DNA of 64,000 nt from positions 12,530,696-12,594,695 of the forward strand of contig NC_030855.1 in the NCBI RefSeq assembly GCF_000208745.1. Reading direction: 5' to 3'. The notes beneath the pieces are model-generated. The model had not been told where the DNA came from. It saw only the letters and a program-made list of their open reading frames with translations, and ran no database searches. Positions 1 through 12,299 of the stretch are shown here, one piece after another. The DNA comes from Theobroma cacao. Its lineage: Eukaryota; Streptophyta; Magnoliopsida; Malvales; Malvaceae. Made by a program: the position numbers and the translations under genes. The number at the start of each line of letters is the position of its first letter. Position 1 is the first letter of the stretch.

Positions 1-770
1 TATATATATATATACATATGTAAATATGTGTGATATAGCAAATTGATGGACAATGATTTATGGTTGTAATGTACATGAAAGTTGACACATTGTACTTTGA
101 GAATTTTCATGAATTTTAGGTTGATTTTATTAGTTTAGTAGGATGGCTTTTTGTTGAGTGAGAAAAAAATGTTTCTCTTGTTGCTCTGTTTTCACTGCAG
201 CGAAATTCATGCTCGCTGTAGCGAGAAACTCTCGGGTTTGGAGGGGTTTGAAATAGGAATGAACTAAATTGTATTGTTTTGAAACAAGTGCATCATGATT
301 TTAAATTCTCCCTAATTGTTGCTTGTTCCCTTCCTTGTTCACTCACTGAGTATTGTACTCACATTTTATAAAAATTCATGTTTTCAGATCAGGTGACTGT
401 TGGACCCTAGATCAAGGAGTCCTCGTAGTTCATCTCTTGGGTATGTGTCTGGCATTCGATAGCAATCCCTTTTATTGTAAATGTCTCCGCTGGAAGTCAT
501 GGGTCCTTTTGTATTATGAATACAATCTAACAATGTGAATATGTGTATGCAATGTAAATTGCTAAATACATGACTGGTATAGTGCATGTATATTATTATC
601 TATAATGCCATTGTGTTTTGGCTATGTTCACACTCGAAAAAAAATGTGTGTGCGTGCATGATATGATAAATTTGTTAAGAAAAGGTAAATGGATAGGCTT
701 GCTTAGGCTTAGTGAGCTATGCTCATTGAGCTCATGCGCCGGTCATGGCCTGGGAAATTGGGTCGTGACA
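1..770 (+). mobile_element. F1 LTR, 3' portion
   Basis: This is the 3' part of an F1 LTR and its start lies outside the window. It aligns along its length with the complete F1 LTR at 47132-49741: TA-rich start, TGCAGCGA motifs near 195-222, the ACTCACTG block near 340, and the terminal GGGTCGTGACA ending at 770. The base after it is LINE coding sequence, so this LTR inserted into the LINE near the end of ORF2. Whether it is a solo LTR or part of a full element cannot be seen. No intact gene is present. Confidence 0.85.
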
Positions 771-1886
771 TATCCAATCATGTACTAATCTCCATAACTA
801 AAAAGAAATAGTTAGCGGGATACTCTTATGCCATAGATAACTAAAGATGGGATTAACCTCCCTTCGTTGTCGGATTAATTGCCAGTTACTTTTTGTTGAG
901 AAATTTCCATCCAAATTAAGAGCCTAGTATGCCATATCCTCACAAGACGTATCAATAGGAATTGTCAAAATATCAACCACAAGCTCCTAAGATAATACAG
1001 CTTTTAATTTATCAACGTCTCAAGTACCATTTGAAATAAAACCACGAACTTGTGACATTGAAGATATAAATGAAGCATTAGAATTTATCAATGGTTCCTT
1101 ACCCATCCAACAATCATGCCAAAAGAACACCTTAACTTGTCTAATCTGCCATCTCATATGCTACTCTGTGACTGCACAACAAGCAACCATATGTTTCCAA
1201 GTTTGAGAATCACGAACTTTTGGATAAACGTACCTTGGAATCCGACCAACACAATATTTAGCCTTCATAAATTGAGTCCACAAGCTGTTACATGTTTGAA
1301 ATCTCCACCATAATTTCATACTGAAAGCTTCAAAAACATCATCTAAGCCTCGGATATCAAGGCCACCTTTTGAGGATGGTAGTGCAATTTTTGACCATGA
1401 AGCCCAATGAATTTTCTTTGAACCCGCTGCACCTCCCCATAAAAATCTATTAAATAGTCTGTTAATACGTTCAATGACACATATAGAAGGCTTTACAACT
1501 TGGAGCAAGTAAATGGGAAGAGATGCTAATACACTTCTCAAGAGTGTTACCCTACCACCTAGAGAAAGTATTTTGTTTTCCTATTTTGTGATGAGTTCTT
1601 GAATCTTTTCTATAATGTCATCGAATAAGAGTACCTTTTTTGAACCTTTGTAGAGGGGGGATCCTAAATATGTGATAGGCAAATATCGGTGAGTGAAACT
1701 AGTAATATGAGAGATTATCTTCCTCTGGGAGTTTGCAATATTTTTATGAGTGATAAAGCAACTTTTTTGATTATTTATTCGCTGCCCAGAAACTGCCTCA
1801 TATTCCTGCAAAAATGTTTGTATTTTCTACACAACAGATTTAGAGCCATTAGTAAAAATAAGCACATCATCTGCGAATGCTAAATG

Positions 1887-1891
1887 GCTCA
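1887..1891. repeat. Target-site duplication, left (GCTCA)
   Basis: The five bases before the solo LTR, gctca, are repeated exactly after it at 3459-3463. Removing the LTR and one copy joins the LINE RT reading on both sides. Confidence 0.9.
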
Positions 1892-3458
1892 TGTTGTTCA
1901 ATTTTCTACTCACGCAAGTGTACGTATCGTAAAGATAATATAGAGATGAGTAGAGTATAGATCCCACAGAGAATTGAATTAATCATTACTGTTAACTACT
2001 AAAATTAACACACCTTAATTTTATCTAAACAATTAAAACTAAAAAGGAAAATTTAAATTAATAAACTAATATCGAAAACTAAAACTTAATCTAAAATCTA
2101 TGCAAATTTACTTTATTAAATGTGAATGACTACTAGACCTAAGATTATAATATCCCTCAATACTTCATCTGATTATTATATCTCTCTCTTAACTCAGTTT
2201 AATGGATTAAGGTGCTAACCTAGAGTCTAAAATTATTTACAAGTCTCTGTTGAGTTTCTCATAAAAATACCTCTCCCAATTAATTTACTATATGTCTATG
2301 CAAATTAAATTGAAGAAAGATTCATTAAGTTTTTGCTCTAATACTGGCTATTTCATTAAGTTTTTGCTCTAATCCTGGCTACGCATGGCTTATAAGTGTA
2401 TGCCTATCTTATATGTAAATCAAATCACTTAATCAACTTAGTGTATTCGATCATACGCTATTCTATTCAAGGTATGCCTAAATCTCTTTCGTCAAGGTTT
2501 AACCTAAGTTTCCAATTCAATCTAATTGGTGAAATTGGTTATCAGGTAATTAGAAGCATTAAGAACAGAATAAAATAAACATCCTAAATCTATCAAACAT
2601 AATCAAAAGAGAGATAAATAATTCAGACTACATATTGAGTTCAATCATAATCTTAGATTAAAAATTTAGTTCCCCATCAAGTCACACATTATCATCGAAT
2701 AAAATCTAAACATTAAAAGCAAAACCAAGAAAATAAGAGAGTAAAAGAAAATATAGAAAAACTTAATAATTGTATTATTGATCTCTAAATCTCCTTGAAT
2801 CTTGCAAATTCTTCTTAGCTTCAATGACTCTGTGGCTTGACTCTCAGATGTCAATCTGGTGTTTCTTCATTTTCTCCTTTTAAGTCCTCTAAAAGGTTGT
2901 TTTTATAGGCTTTGAAGTTAGGCCAAGTTGGGTGAAGAAAAAAGTCAATTTTAGCTGAGATTTCCTTATCAGACTATGTAAGTCACAGCCTTGCCCAGTT
3001 AATTAACAAAATCGTAATTGCTCTAGGACTGTTGCAGTGTGTCAAATTTGACAAGATTTTTGACCCTCCTACAAGCCGAACTGGGTGAAGTGGTAAACAT
3101 AAAAGTTGTAGATTTTTCTCTTATCTTTCCAATGGTCAAGAATCGCTTCATTTGGAGCTCTGTAGAGAAAGTTATGGCTAGAAAACCTAAACATGTGCTT
3201 AAAAGTCTACACCTTAAAATTGCTCTCCTTTTTCCATTTAAATTTTTCTTTCATCAAACACCTACAAAGGCATAATTAAATCAATAACAACCTATCGTAT
3301 CCTCATTAGCACCAAATTAAGCATAAAATTAACCATGATTAGATTAACTCACCTAAAATAATTAAATAAAATCTACTAATTTCTATGCATTACAACAAAA
3401 ACTAAGCTAAATTACTATCAAAATTAAGCCCAAATAACTTTATATCATAGAGTTATCA
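1892..3458 (-). mobile_element. ATH-family solo LTR inside the LINE
   Basis: A complete 1567-bp LTR bounded by TGTTGTTC and GAGTTATCA and flanked by gctca on both sides. Its ends and much of its body match the LTRs at 10534-12234 and 29769-31538, but it is clearly diverged from both. LINE coding continues on each side with no internal element sequence. This is therefore a solo LTR, left by recombination between the two LTRs of a former full element. It carries no meaningful ORF; short frames here are chance. Confidence 0.9.
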
Positions 3459-3463
3459 GCTCA
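3459..3463. repeat. Target-site duplication, right (GCTCA)
   Basis: Exact match to 1887-1891. Five bases is the usual duplication length for Ty3/Copia integration. Confidence 0.9.
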
Positions 3464-5476
3464 CTGTCAATGAACATCTTGAGGAATTATGGACAGAAGA
3501 ATATTGTGTATAGAGACCATTCAAGCCTTAGGATAAATACTCTACAGCTAAAATAAATAATGAAGGCGATATAGAGTCACCTTGTCTCAACCACCGTTTC
3601 GATTTAAAGTACCCCATGTGCTGCCATTAACTAGTATTGAGAACCAACAGTTTGAGATACAAAGTTGAATTATCAATCCACTAGGAATTAAAACCAAACT
3701 GCCGCAGCATCTGGTAAAGAAAATTCCAATCAATCCGATCATATGCCTTCATTGTGTATAGTTTTAATGCCACATTTCTGCCTTTAACTTTTTGGTCCAG
3801 TTTTCCTATTAACTCTTGGGCTAACAATATGTTATCACTGATTAATCTCCCACTAACAAAGCCACTTTGATTTTCTATAATAATAAAAGCCAATAGCTTA
3901 GCAAGACGGTTTGCCATAGTCTTTGAAATTATTTTGTTCAAAACAGTGCATAGACTTATTTGCCTAAAGTCACTCCATTTTGTAGCATTGTTATGCTTGA
4001 GCAGAAACACCAAAGTTGTTGAAGTGATTCCTTTTGGGAGAGGCGCGCCTTGAAAGAACTCAATCACTGCTTCCAAGAGGTCATGCTCTACAATATCCCA
4101 ACATTGTTGGTAAAAATAGGAGGAGAAGCCGTTTGGACTCACAACACTATTTTTATCAATATCAAATAATGCCACTTTCATCTCTTTGTAATGATGGTAA
4201 TGCACATAAATCATTGTTATCCGTGTAAGAGATAATGGAAAGAGTAAGAGAACTTTGAAACCTAGTTAAATCACATTGCTTGACCTTCAGAAGTGAAGAG
4301 AAAAATTCAACTACAGAATTCTGCAACAACTCTAATTCCTCTATCTAGCTTCCATCAAGTTTTTGGATTTTAAAATATGGCTTATGATTTGCTTCTTTTG
4401 CACCCTCATATGAAAGAATTTGGTATTACGTTCACCCTCCACTACCCATTTAATGCTTGCTTTTTGCTGTTAGAATGCTTCCTCTATGCCAAGGTATTTA
4501 TTCAGCTTTGCATAGGATTTATTCATATTAATCCGGTTCTCAATGGACTGGTCTTGCTGGAAAATTATCTTACTTTTTTCTGCTTTTTTTTTAGCCACCT
4601 TCAGGTTATGGAATATGTCACCAAAGACTGTTTTATTCCACCATTTAAGGCTTTGTTTAAGTTGGCACTGCTTCCCTCAAAACTTCTTTATTCCCGTGCC
4701 ATTGATAGGGAGGTTCCAGTTTGTTTCAACAAATTTTCTATAGTTGTGATGTTGCACCTAAGCATGTAGGAACTGAAAAGAAGAAGGAGCGTTTGCATGG
4801 CACCTAGAGTAGGAGATTAACAAAGGGCAGCGATTGGAACCGTCTCTGTTCAATTGCTGGACTCTCATAAACTGGAAGCAATCTGCCCACTAGTGATTAT
4901 ACTCTACCCTATCTAGTCGTTGATACATATGGGAGTTGGTCCAGGTGAACAGATTGCCTTCAAAGCCTCTATCCATCAGGCCACAATCTAAAAACGTCGT
5001 AGCAAAATCCTCCATTGAACCTTCATGTGGTATTACTCCATAAAGCTTTTTCTCCCTTGTTAAGATGACATTAAAATCACCCCCTGCAAACCATGGGGCT
5101 TGTAAATCTGTAGATAAGTTACGCGAACAATCCTAAAGTGCTATTCTCTCGGACCTGGTGCACTTAGCATAGACAAAGGATGCATAAATGGGGAAATCCA
5201 ACCATGGCAAAGTGACTGAAACATGTAGACATTGATGGTGGTCAAATAACATAGCACAATTAAGATCAAATAACTAAAAAAGCCATATCTTGTTAGAATT
5301 GTTAAAAATAACTTTCTTGTATCCAAATTTTCTTCTAAAGAATTCTACTTTGCTGTTATCAATCATGAGACCTAAAATGACCAGAATTTTAATTTTATGC
5401 AATAGTTTCAGTCTTTTAATTCGTCTTTGGATGACTTTACTTGAGATGCCTCTCACATTCCATACCAGGGCATTAA

Positions 5477-7566
5477 TCATGGGAAAGTATGTGTTGGGAA
5501 GCCTGCAGAGATAGAATATTCTTGCATTCTATCTTTTTCCTCACATCCCTCGGCTTCATCTGAGTAATATTGGGCATTTAGGGTAACTAAGAAAACATTG
5601 CTAGATTTGCTTCTATGCATGGACGTGAGGTGCACTTTGATAGTTGCATGGCTCGAACCTGCATGGGAAGGAATGGAGCTAAACTCTTTATTATCACCAC
5701 AGTTACCTAGTTTGTTTTCTAACAAAGGGGAGTTTTCATCACTACTTTCCACCTTGTCAAAACAATGCATCGATTGGGCAACAAAATGCTTGTTCACTTC
5801 TCTCATTTGTTCTTTGTCGAAGAACTTATCATCATCAGCTAAAGCCAACTCTACAGACCTCTCTCCAGGATGACCTTTTTTCTTTTTCTTCTGTTTCCTC
5901 ATTGTAACGTTGCATGCATTATCCACTGCCCATTGGATATAATCATGGTCATTAACATTTTCCATGCTAGCAAAGGAACCGAGATCAGCTCTTGCATGCG
6001 TAGATCCCCATGAAAAAGTTACCATTATTGCCGATCCAACAACATGTTTACCATTTTGTTTTGAACCTCATTCCACAATATTCAGAAGGTCCTTACTATT
6101 TCATCTCGGGAGTTTATCCCTGCCTCATTGTAACTCCGGTTGACTATAGCAAATTGAAAACAGATCCTGATTAACATCTTGGGAGCCTTGAACCTTCTGA
6201 ACACAATCCTCCACATTTGAGTTTGTAAGACCAGGTTGTGTTATCTTGTGAAGCCCATTGTCATATTCTTTTCTAGCTCTAGTGGTCTTTTTTCCTAGAA
6301 GGATAATGGGTTGTTGCCGAATATCATTTTTTGAGTTTAGATACTAATGTTCACCTTCTCTGTTCTTCTCTGTTTTGCATGATTTTGTGGTTCTCTTTCC
6401 TTTTTCGCTTTAAACACAGTAAATTGGTTAAAAATCACATCTATTTATCCCCTTGATCGTATGATATGATTTTCACACCCTATGAATGTTTCGCGTCACT
6501 TTTTCCACACTTGTTTATCATTTGCCACTTCATGCTCTGGTTCGGTCGATCCATCCTAACTGGATCTTTCTCTTTTCCTTTTTTAGACATCCTTTCTGTT
6601 TGTTTATCCCTCCCCTTTTCATCATCATGTAGTGGTAGTTTGACACCCGAGGGCTTCACTCTCTCCGATGCTTGTTTTTTTGATTTATTACCCAACAAAA
6701 TACACGTCGAAATGCTGTGTCCCACATGACGGCGTGGGTACAATACTCTGACGGCCTAGCAAATTCAACTTTTTGCATGAATCCTTTTGTGACATCTTCG
6801 GTTTTCCTGTCACGAGTTACAATCCATACCTGATCGACTAGAGGCTTTGGACAGTTGTATTCAACGTAGATTCGCATCATGCTGGGTTTCGTTCCATTTG
6901 CTATGGCTTTATCCACCATCAAAAGTCGTCCCATTATTTTGGCAATCACAAAGAGTGCTGATTTCTCATAGAGATGAGCTCGGAGGTTTGAGAATGAGAT
7001 CCACACAAGCACAAAAGATGATTCCTTCTTCGATTGAAAATCTGGAGTCCATTCGAACACTAGCATTTTTTGGTTTGATATAAACCAAACCCGTTTCAAC
7101 CAATCCTATTTAGATCATGCTCATTAGAGAGTCGTATCAAAATGTGCTTGTAGTCAAGCCACCATATCTCATAAGCCCCAACAAGCCCGATGCCTTTGAA
7201 GGCAAATCGAATCTCTTGTAACTTTGGCATCCACAAAAACTTCCCTACGATGGAATACGTAAAGGGTTGTGCAAGGGTAACTATTTCATCATCAAAGAAG
7301 GAGATAGCCGATCGATCTTTGTACCAAAATGGTTCTCGATTTGTTGGGATTATAGATGGCTTGTCTCTAACTGCCACACTAAAAAAAGATTTCTTTTGTG
7401 CATGGGGGGACAAGGGAGGTTGGTTTTGAGGGTCCGAGTTTTTCAAGCCGCCATTGTTTACTGGTAACTGTAAATCTTTGGCTTCTGTGGGGTTGTGGGT
7501 GGTCCCTCACAGCATAGGCATGGACGAAACGGTATGGTAAGGGTTTGGAGGCTTACCAGCCGTCAT
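5477..7566 (-). pseudogene. LINE ORF1 (DUF4283 / zinc-knuckle gag-like protein), broken
   Basis: ORF1 of the same LINE, an RNA-binding gag-like protein in plant L1 elements. I place the start at the ATG at 7566 (MTAGKPPNPY), because that frame leads through one TGA into the long open stretch at 7446-7096. A DUF4283-like domain spans about 7370-6800, with features such as ILIRLSNEHDL, VFEWTPDF and VWISFSNL. A CCHC zinc knuckle follows at 6742-6702. It is one base short (41 instead of 42 nt), so the frame shifts inside it. A charged, Lys-rich C-terminal part lies at 6025-5477. The stop overlaps the ORF2 ATG by four bases (ATGA, + strand 5477-5480), an arrangement that in related elements allows reinitiation. 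Not functional as it stands. Confidence 0.85.
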
Positions 7567-7711
7567 TCTATGAGGTTAAGGGAGTGGGGGAAAATGTTGA
7601 AAGTTGAGAGCGTTTTCTAGTTTTTTTTTAAAGTATATATGTTTCCACCTTATCTTCATGCTTTCTAAACCTACAGACTCAACAAACAAGCTAGGGACAG
7701 AGGCTATTACT
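7567..7711 (-). other. LINE 5' untranslated region and junction with ATH copy A
   Basis: Short LINE leader ending near 7620 at a T-rich run on the + strand. Sequence from about 7640 matches the 3' coding tail of ATH copy B at about 32915, so the LINE lies inside ATH copy A. The exact 5' end of the LINE and its target duplication cannot be fixed because its 3' end is missing. Confidence 0.6.
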
Positions 7712-10305
7712 ATGTATTTAAATAGAAAAACAAAAACTAACTAACATAACAAGTAAAACTAAAAAGATATAGCTTGGGTTACCTCATAAGAAACACTTCT
7801 TCATAGTCACTAGCTCGACTATGATACCCCTTTTTTGTTGTCTACTAAAGTACTTAAGGATCTTTGGTAATCCAATTCACCTCCCAAGTAATGTTAGAGA
7901 CATTGCCCGTTCACTCCGAATGTTCCAGTAGCTTCACTTCAAATATCTATTGTACCACAAGGATAAATCGTAACCACCTTGTAAGGACCTAACCACTTTG
8001 ATTTTTGTTTCCATGGAAGGAGTTTGACTGATTTGGTCAGTAACACTTGTGGTCCCACCTTAAAATCAAGATTAACTGAAGGTGGTGGATCATGCTCATC
8101 ATAACATTGTTTAGTTTTGGGCTGTGGTGAAGGTGGCTCTAATTTAAGAATTGATGTTAGCTTACTTGTAAGGTGTGGAGTAAGATTACATTTACCTTTA
8201 TTAGCTGAGTCCACTCTATAGCATTGAGTTGTGAATGAAAGGTATTTAGGTGCATTGAAAATCATAAATTCAACTATCTTTTTCCCAACTCTGAAAGTTA
8301 TTCTACCTTCCCATTACATCGATTAGCGCACCTGCAGTGCTAAGAATCGATGTTGCAATATGATTGGAATCTTTTGATCTTCTTCCATCTCAAGTATAAC
8401 GAAATCCACTAGAATGTACAATTTCCCAACCTTAAGCAAGACATCTTTTATAATCCAAAGGGGTCCCTTATCGTTCTATCAACTAGTTGCAAGGTGATTG
8501 TAGTAGGTTGAATCTCCTACAGTTCAATTCTCCTAGCAACATACAAAGGCATAATTAAAACACCAGCACCCAAGTCACGCAAAGCTTTTAAAAAATTAAA
8601 ATTACCAATTGAGTAGGGATAGAAAAACTCCATGGGTTCTTAAGCTTTAGTGGAAGCTTGTTCTGGATTATCGCGCTACATTCCTTAGTGAGTATAATTG
8701 TCTTAAAATCCTCCAATTTCCTCTTTTTTGTCAACATGCCCTTCAGAAACTTCACATATGATGGCATTTGCTCTAAAGCTTCTGCAAAAGGAATGTTGAT
8801 GTGAAGCTTTTTGAATACCTCAAGAAACTTTTCAAAGTGCGTATCAAGCTTTTGTTTGTGAAGGTGTTGAGGAAAGGGTGGTGGTGGTAAAGTTGTCTTT
8901 ACTTCCTTCTCTTGAATTTGTTGGTCAGTTGTCTTAATCATTGTTTCATTCTCAGTAGGCTTATCTTGAAAAGTAGCTTGCCTAAGACTATTGTCAACCT
9001 CTTTTTCGCTTCTCAAGGTGATTGCCATAACTTGTTCCTTACCCTTTCTCTTTGGATTCACCTTTGTATCCTCAAGGTGATTGCCATAACTTGTTCCTTG
9101 TGGTCGGTTATTTAAGAAATTGTCAAGTTAACCAACCCGAGTCTCAAGGTTTTAAATTGATGCTGCTTGACTATGAATGAGAGTTATTTTGACTTTGTAT
9201 GATGCTATCATTCTGTGTCATGTACTGCCTTAGCAAATCTTCTATAGTTGGCTTCTTTTCTAAAAGAGGGGCTCTAGCTTGTTATTGGAATCCTAAAGGT
9301 GCATTTGTCCTTGAAGTTGATGATTACACTTGATTATTAGCCCAAGAGAAATTGGGATGATTCCTCCACCCTGGGTTGTACGTGTCGAAATAAGGGTTAT
9401 TTTGCTGCCTACTCCCCACAAATTGTACTATTTTCGTTGAGTTAGGACACTGATAGCTGGCATGATTATCTCCACAATACTCACACATTACAAAAGGGCT
9501 TTGAATGGAGTTAGTACCAAAAGATTCAAGTGTTTTAGCTAAAACAGCTACTTGAGCGGATAATGCCGAAAAAGATCTACATCATGAATTTCAGCTACTC
9601 TTTTATGCATTGATCACTCCACTGGTCACTGGTAGTTGTTTATAGCCATCTCTTCCAACAAATCGTATGCCTCATCAATCGATTTAGCCATCAAAGCTCC
9701 TCTTGCTACGGCATCAATTGTGGTTTGAACATGCCCAATTAGACCATTGTAAAAAGTTTGCACCTGAAGCCACTTTGGAAGCCTATGATGAAGAAATTGC
9801 AGAAGTAATTCCTTGTATCTTTCCCAAGCCTCGTATAACGATTTAGAATCTTGATGCATGAATGAAGTAATATCATTCCTCATTTTTGCTATCTTAGCTA
9901 GAGGAAAGAACTTGGTAAGGAAGTTTTGAGCAAGATCATCCCATGTCGTTATTGAGCTAGTGGGAAGTGCATTTAGCCGTGCTTTAGCTTTATCCCTTAA
10001 TGAGAAAGGGAAAAGCCTTAAACGAATTGCATCATCTATGACACCATTGTGTTTGAACGTATCACAAATTTCCAAAAAGTTTGATATATGGCCATTTGGA
10101 TCATCACTTGGTAGACTCTCAAACTGGACTAAGTTTGAATCATGGTGATGATGGCCGACTTGATCTCAAAATGATTGGCTTGAATAGTCAGCCTTCGAAT
10201 GCTTGATGGAATCCCTTGCACTAATAGGATAACATAATCCCTTAAGCATCGATTTTCAGCTATTACTCGCTCTTGGATTTGCTATTCACCCTATTGATCA
10301 GCCAT
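7712..10305 (-). pseudogene. ATH copy A: gag-protease-integrase C-terminus, no reverse transcriptase
   Basis: Decayed polyprotein of an Athila-like Ty3 element. The gag begins at the ATG at 10305 (MADQ) and continues with IQANHFEIKSAII and the retrotransposon gag core at 10075-9626 (IRLRLFPFSLRDKAKARL). A CCHC knuckle lies near 9488-9450, followed by YNPGWRNHPNFSW (about 9390-9340), a hallmark of this gag type. The gag tail (RKGKEQVMAITLRSEK, 9061) leads into a protease with DLGAGVLIMPL near 8580-8540 and CYRVDS near 8225. After a linker of about 45 codons the frame reads directly into an integrase C-terminal part (LDFKVGPQVLL...WLGPYKV, about 8075-7975) and a short tail. The RT, RNase H and integrase core are absent. 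Copy B has the same junction, so the deletion predates both insertions. Stops and shifts are scattered. Confidence 0.85.
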
Positions 10306-10509
10306 TGTATTTATTGGAGCAAAACCTTATTAATTTTCTCGTCGAAGTTTGCAGAATGTGTTTTCAATTTCGAGATCACAAGGTATAATCTCCAAGCTTT
10401 TTGCTTTTCTCATATAACTATTGGACACACTTGTAAAACAAAGAAATACAACTTAAATTAAGACTCATTTATGGAATTTTAATATTATCAACTAATAAAG
10501 AAAACAAAA
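10306..10509 (-). other. ATH copy A 5' leader
   Basis: Non-coding leader between the gag start and the primer binding site. It is AT-rich and I see no other element in it. Confidence 0.6.
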
Positions 10510-10527
10510 TCCCTAGCAACGGCGTCA
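10510..10527 (-). promoter_or_regulatory. Primer binding site, tRNA-Asp type
   Basis: On the minus strand this reads TGACGCCGTTGCTAGGGA, two mismatches from the complement of the 3' end of plant tRNA-Asp. It sits six bases inside the 5' LTR. A tRNA-Asp primer is usual for Athila-type elements and supports that assignment. Confidence 0.85.
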
Positions 10528-10533
10528 AAAACT

Positions 10534-12234
10534 TGTTATCGATTTTGCACATGCAAATATACGTATCAAACAAGTAATATAGTGATGAAGTAGAGTATCG
10601 TTCCCATGGAGATTTATTCCTAAATCTTTACTAAGCACTAAAATTTATGACAAATTAATCTTATTTAAGAAACTAAAACTTTTAGAAAATTAATGAAAAT
10701 AAAATTAAAACAAGCATTAAATTAACTAACAGAAATTAAAATTACTTGGAAAAGCCAATAGACAAAACCTAAGATTATGGGTTCATTCAACATTGCATCT
10801 GATATCAGCTTCTTTTATTATTTACATTCATGGGTGGTTCTACTAACCTAGAATCCCAAACTATGTACAAGTCTCCGTTGAGATGCTTGCAGAAATACCT
10901 AACTTAATTGGGTCACTATATGTCTGTAGGAATCAATTAAATAAAGTTCTTTAAGCTAGTGTTGTAATTTGACTATGTATGGCAATTGGCGTATGTCTAC
11001 CCGAATCGCGAATCAAATTACCTAAGAACGTGAATATACACTATTCAAATCTTAGTTCAATATAAAATCTCTTTGTTGAGTCTCAATTAGATTCACAAAT
11101 CAATTAATTATTGGCCAAACAATCAAAAGCATTAAAAACAAATTTAAATAAGCAAAACTATACCCATTCATAGTAAATAAAAGAGAAACGAATATTTAGA
11201 TTACATGTCGAAATCCACCACAATCCTAGTAAGTTAATTTCGATCATAATAACTATTAAGAACAACATCCAAAGAAATTTAGCCATGAATCCAAGTCAAA
11301 GAAAATAAAAGAAACACAAAAGTAGAGAAGGAAACTAATTATTGAAGCTTTATTATCTCAATTCTCTTGTTTTCTTGCTTTGTTCTTGGCTCCTTTTCTC
11401 CAAAATAGTTGCTTGCTGCCTCTTCCTCTCAAAACCTCTGAAAAATGCCCTTTAAATAGTTTTCAAAAGCCCTAGTTTACAAAATCCCATCAAAAATAGA
11501 TTTTTGGTAAGTTGTCGGGCACCGCGGCCTTGCCTGTTGGGCATCGCGGTGCTTTACTAATGGGTGGCACTATGGTGCTCCTCTCTTATGCTATCTTTAC
11601 TGCATTGCTTCATCTTGTGAAGCACGTTTTGCCTTATTCTAGGCCAAACTAGGCCAAGTGATAAACATAAAGGTTGTATCCCTATCTCTTAGATTTCCAA
11701 TGGTTCAATAATCATATCATTTGGATTTCTTAATTGAATGATATGCATAAAATACCGCATCATGTTCAATCTGTGCAGATTGCTACAGTGCTCCAAATTT
11801 GACAAGGTGTTTGACCACCATTCGATCAGAATTGGGTAAGGTGGTAAACATCAAAGTTAAAGCCCTTTCTCATAATGTTCTAATCGTTCAAGAATCACAT
11901 CAATTGGTCGTCTAGAGTGAAAGATATGCTATAAATACATAAATAGGTACGAATAAAGCCATCACCATACTTGCTTGAATTTTCATCAAATGAGCCTTTT
12001 TCATGAAATTTCCTAGAAAAGCAATAACAAAAATCAGTAATAACTGCTCTTAAAGTAATTTAAAATAAAATTACATAAAATTAAATTAAAATAACTTAAA
12101 TTAACTACTCAACATGTGATCAAACTTAAATTAGAAAGACACCTAAAATGCTAAAATCTGAAGCTAAAATCTTAAGAATCTAGATACTTAAGCCCCAAAA
12201 TGTGTGAAAATAACTCTTTATAATAGAGTTATCA
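10534..12234 (-). mobile_element. ATH copy A 5' LTR
   Basis: A 1701-bp LTR bounded by TGTTATCG and GAGTTATCA on the + strand, next to the primer site. It aligns with 29769-31538 at an estimated 15-20 percent difference in the first 150 bases, so the two belong to separate insertions. It includes a short GC-richer patch near 11505-11590 with repeated CGCGG words. Confidence 0.9.
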
Positions 12235-12299
12235 AGTCTCCCATTTATGATTTGTGCTAAGGTATACAAAATAAAAACAAGATTCCCACATTCAACTCT
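12235..12299. other. Spacer between ATH copy A and the Copia LTR
   Basis: 65 bases with no recognisable feature. It presumably predates the ATH copy A insertion. Confidence 0.5.

Larger units (their letters stand above)
771..5480 (-). pseudogene. LINE (L1-type) ORF2, endonuclease-reverse transcriptase, broken
   Basis: Decayed ORF2 of a plant L1-type non-LTR retrotransposon. In the family it encodes the nuclease that nicks the target and the reverse transcriptase that copies RNA at the nick. Reading leftward: the endonuclease starts at the ATG at 5480 with WNVRGI and has the GGDFNVI motif near 5070-5081. RT follows at 4214-3681. The FADD active-site motif is at 1863-1880. The RT C-terminus is at 1541-1161, and a zf-RVT-type stretch (SFFLWRLVHDW) reaches 771. 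RT motif A, usually LDMxKAYD, reads LYTMKAYD with Tyr for the first Asp (codon 3756-3758). Many stops and frameshifts are present. An ATH solo LTR (1892-3458) splits RT just upstream of FADD, and an F1 LTR removes the 3' end at 770. The ATG overlaps the ORF1 stop. Family assignment is firm; the copy is inactive. Confidence 0.9.

Noticed and set aside
4377..4769. 130-codon plus-strand frame opposite the LINE
   Set aside because: Antisense shadow of the LINE endonuclease-RT linker; the minus strand carries the recognisable protein.
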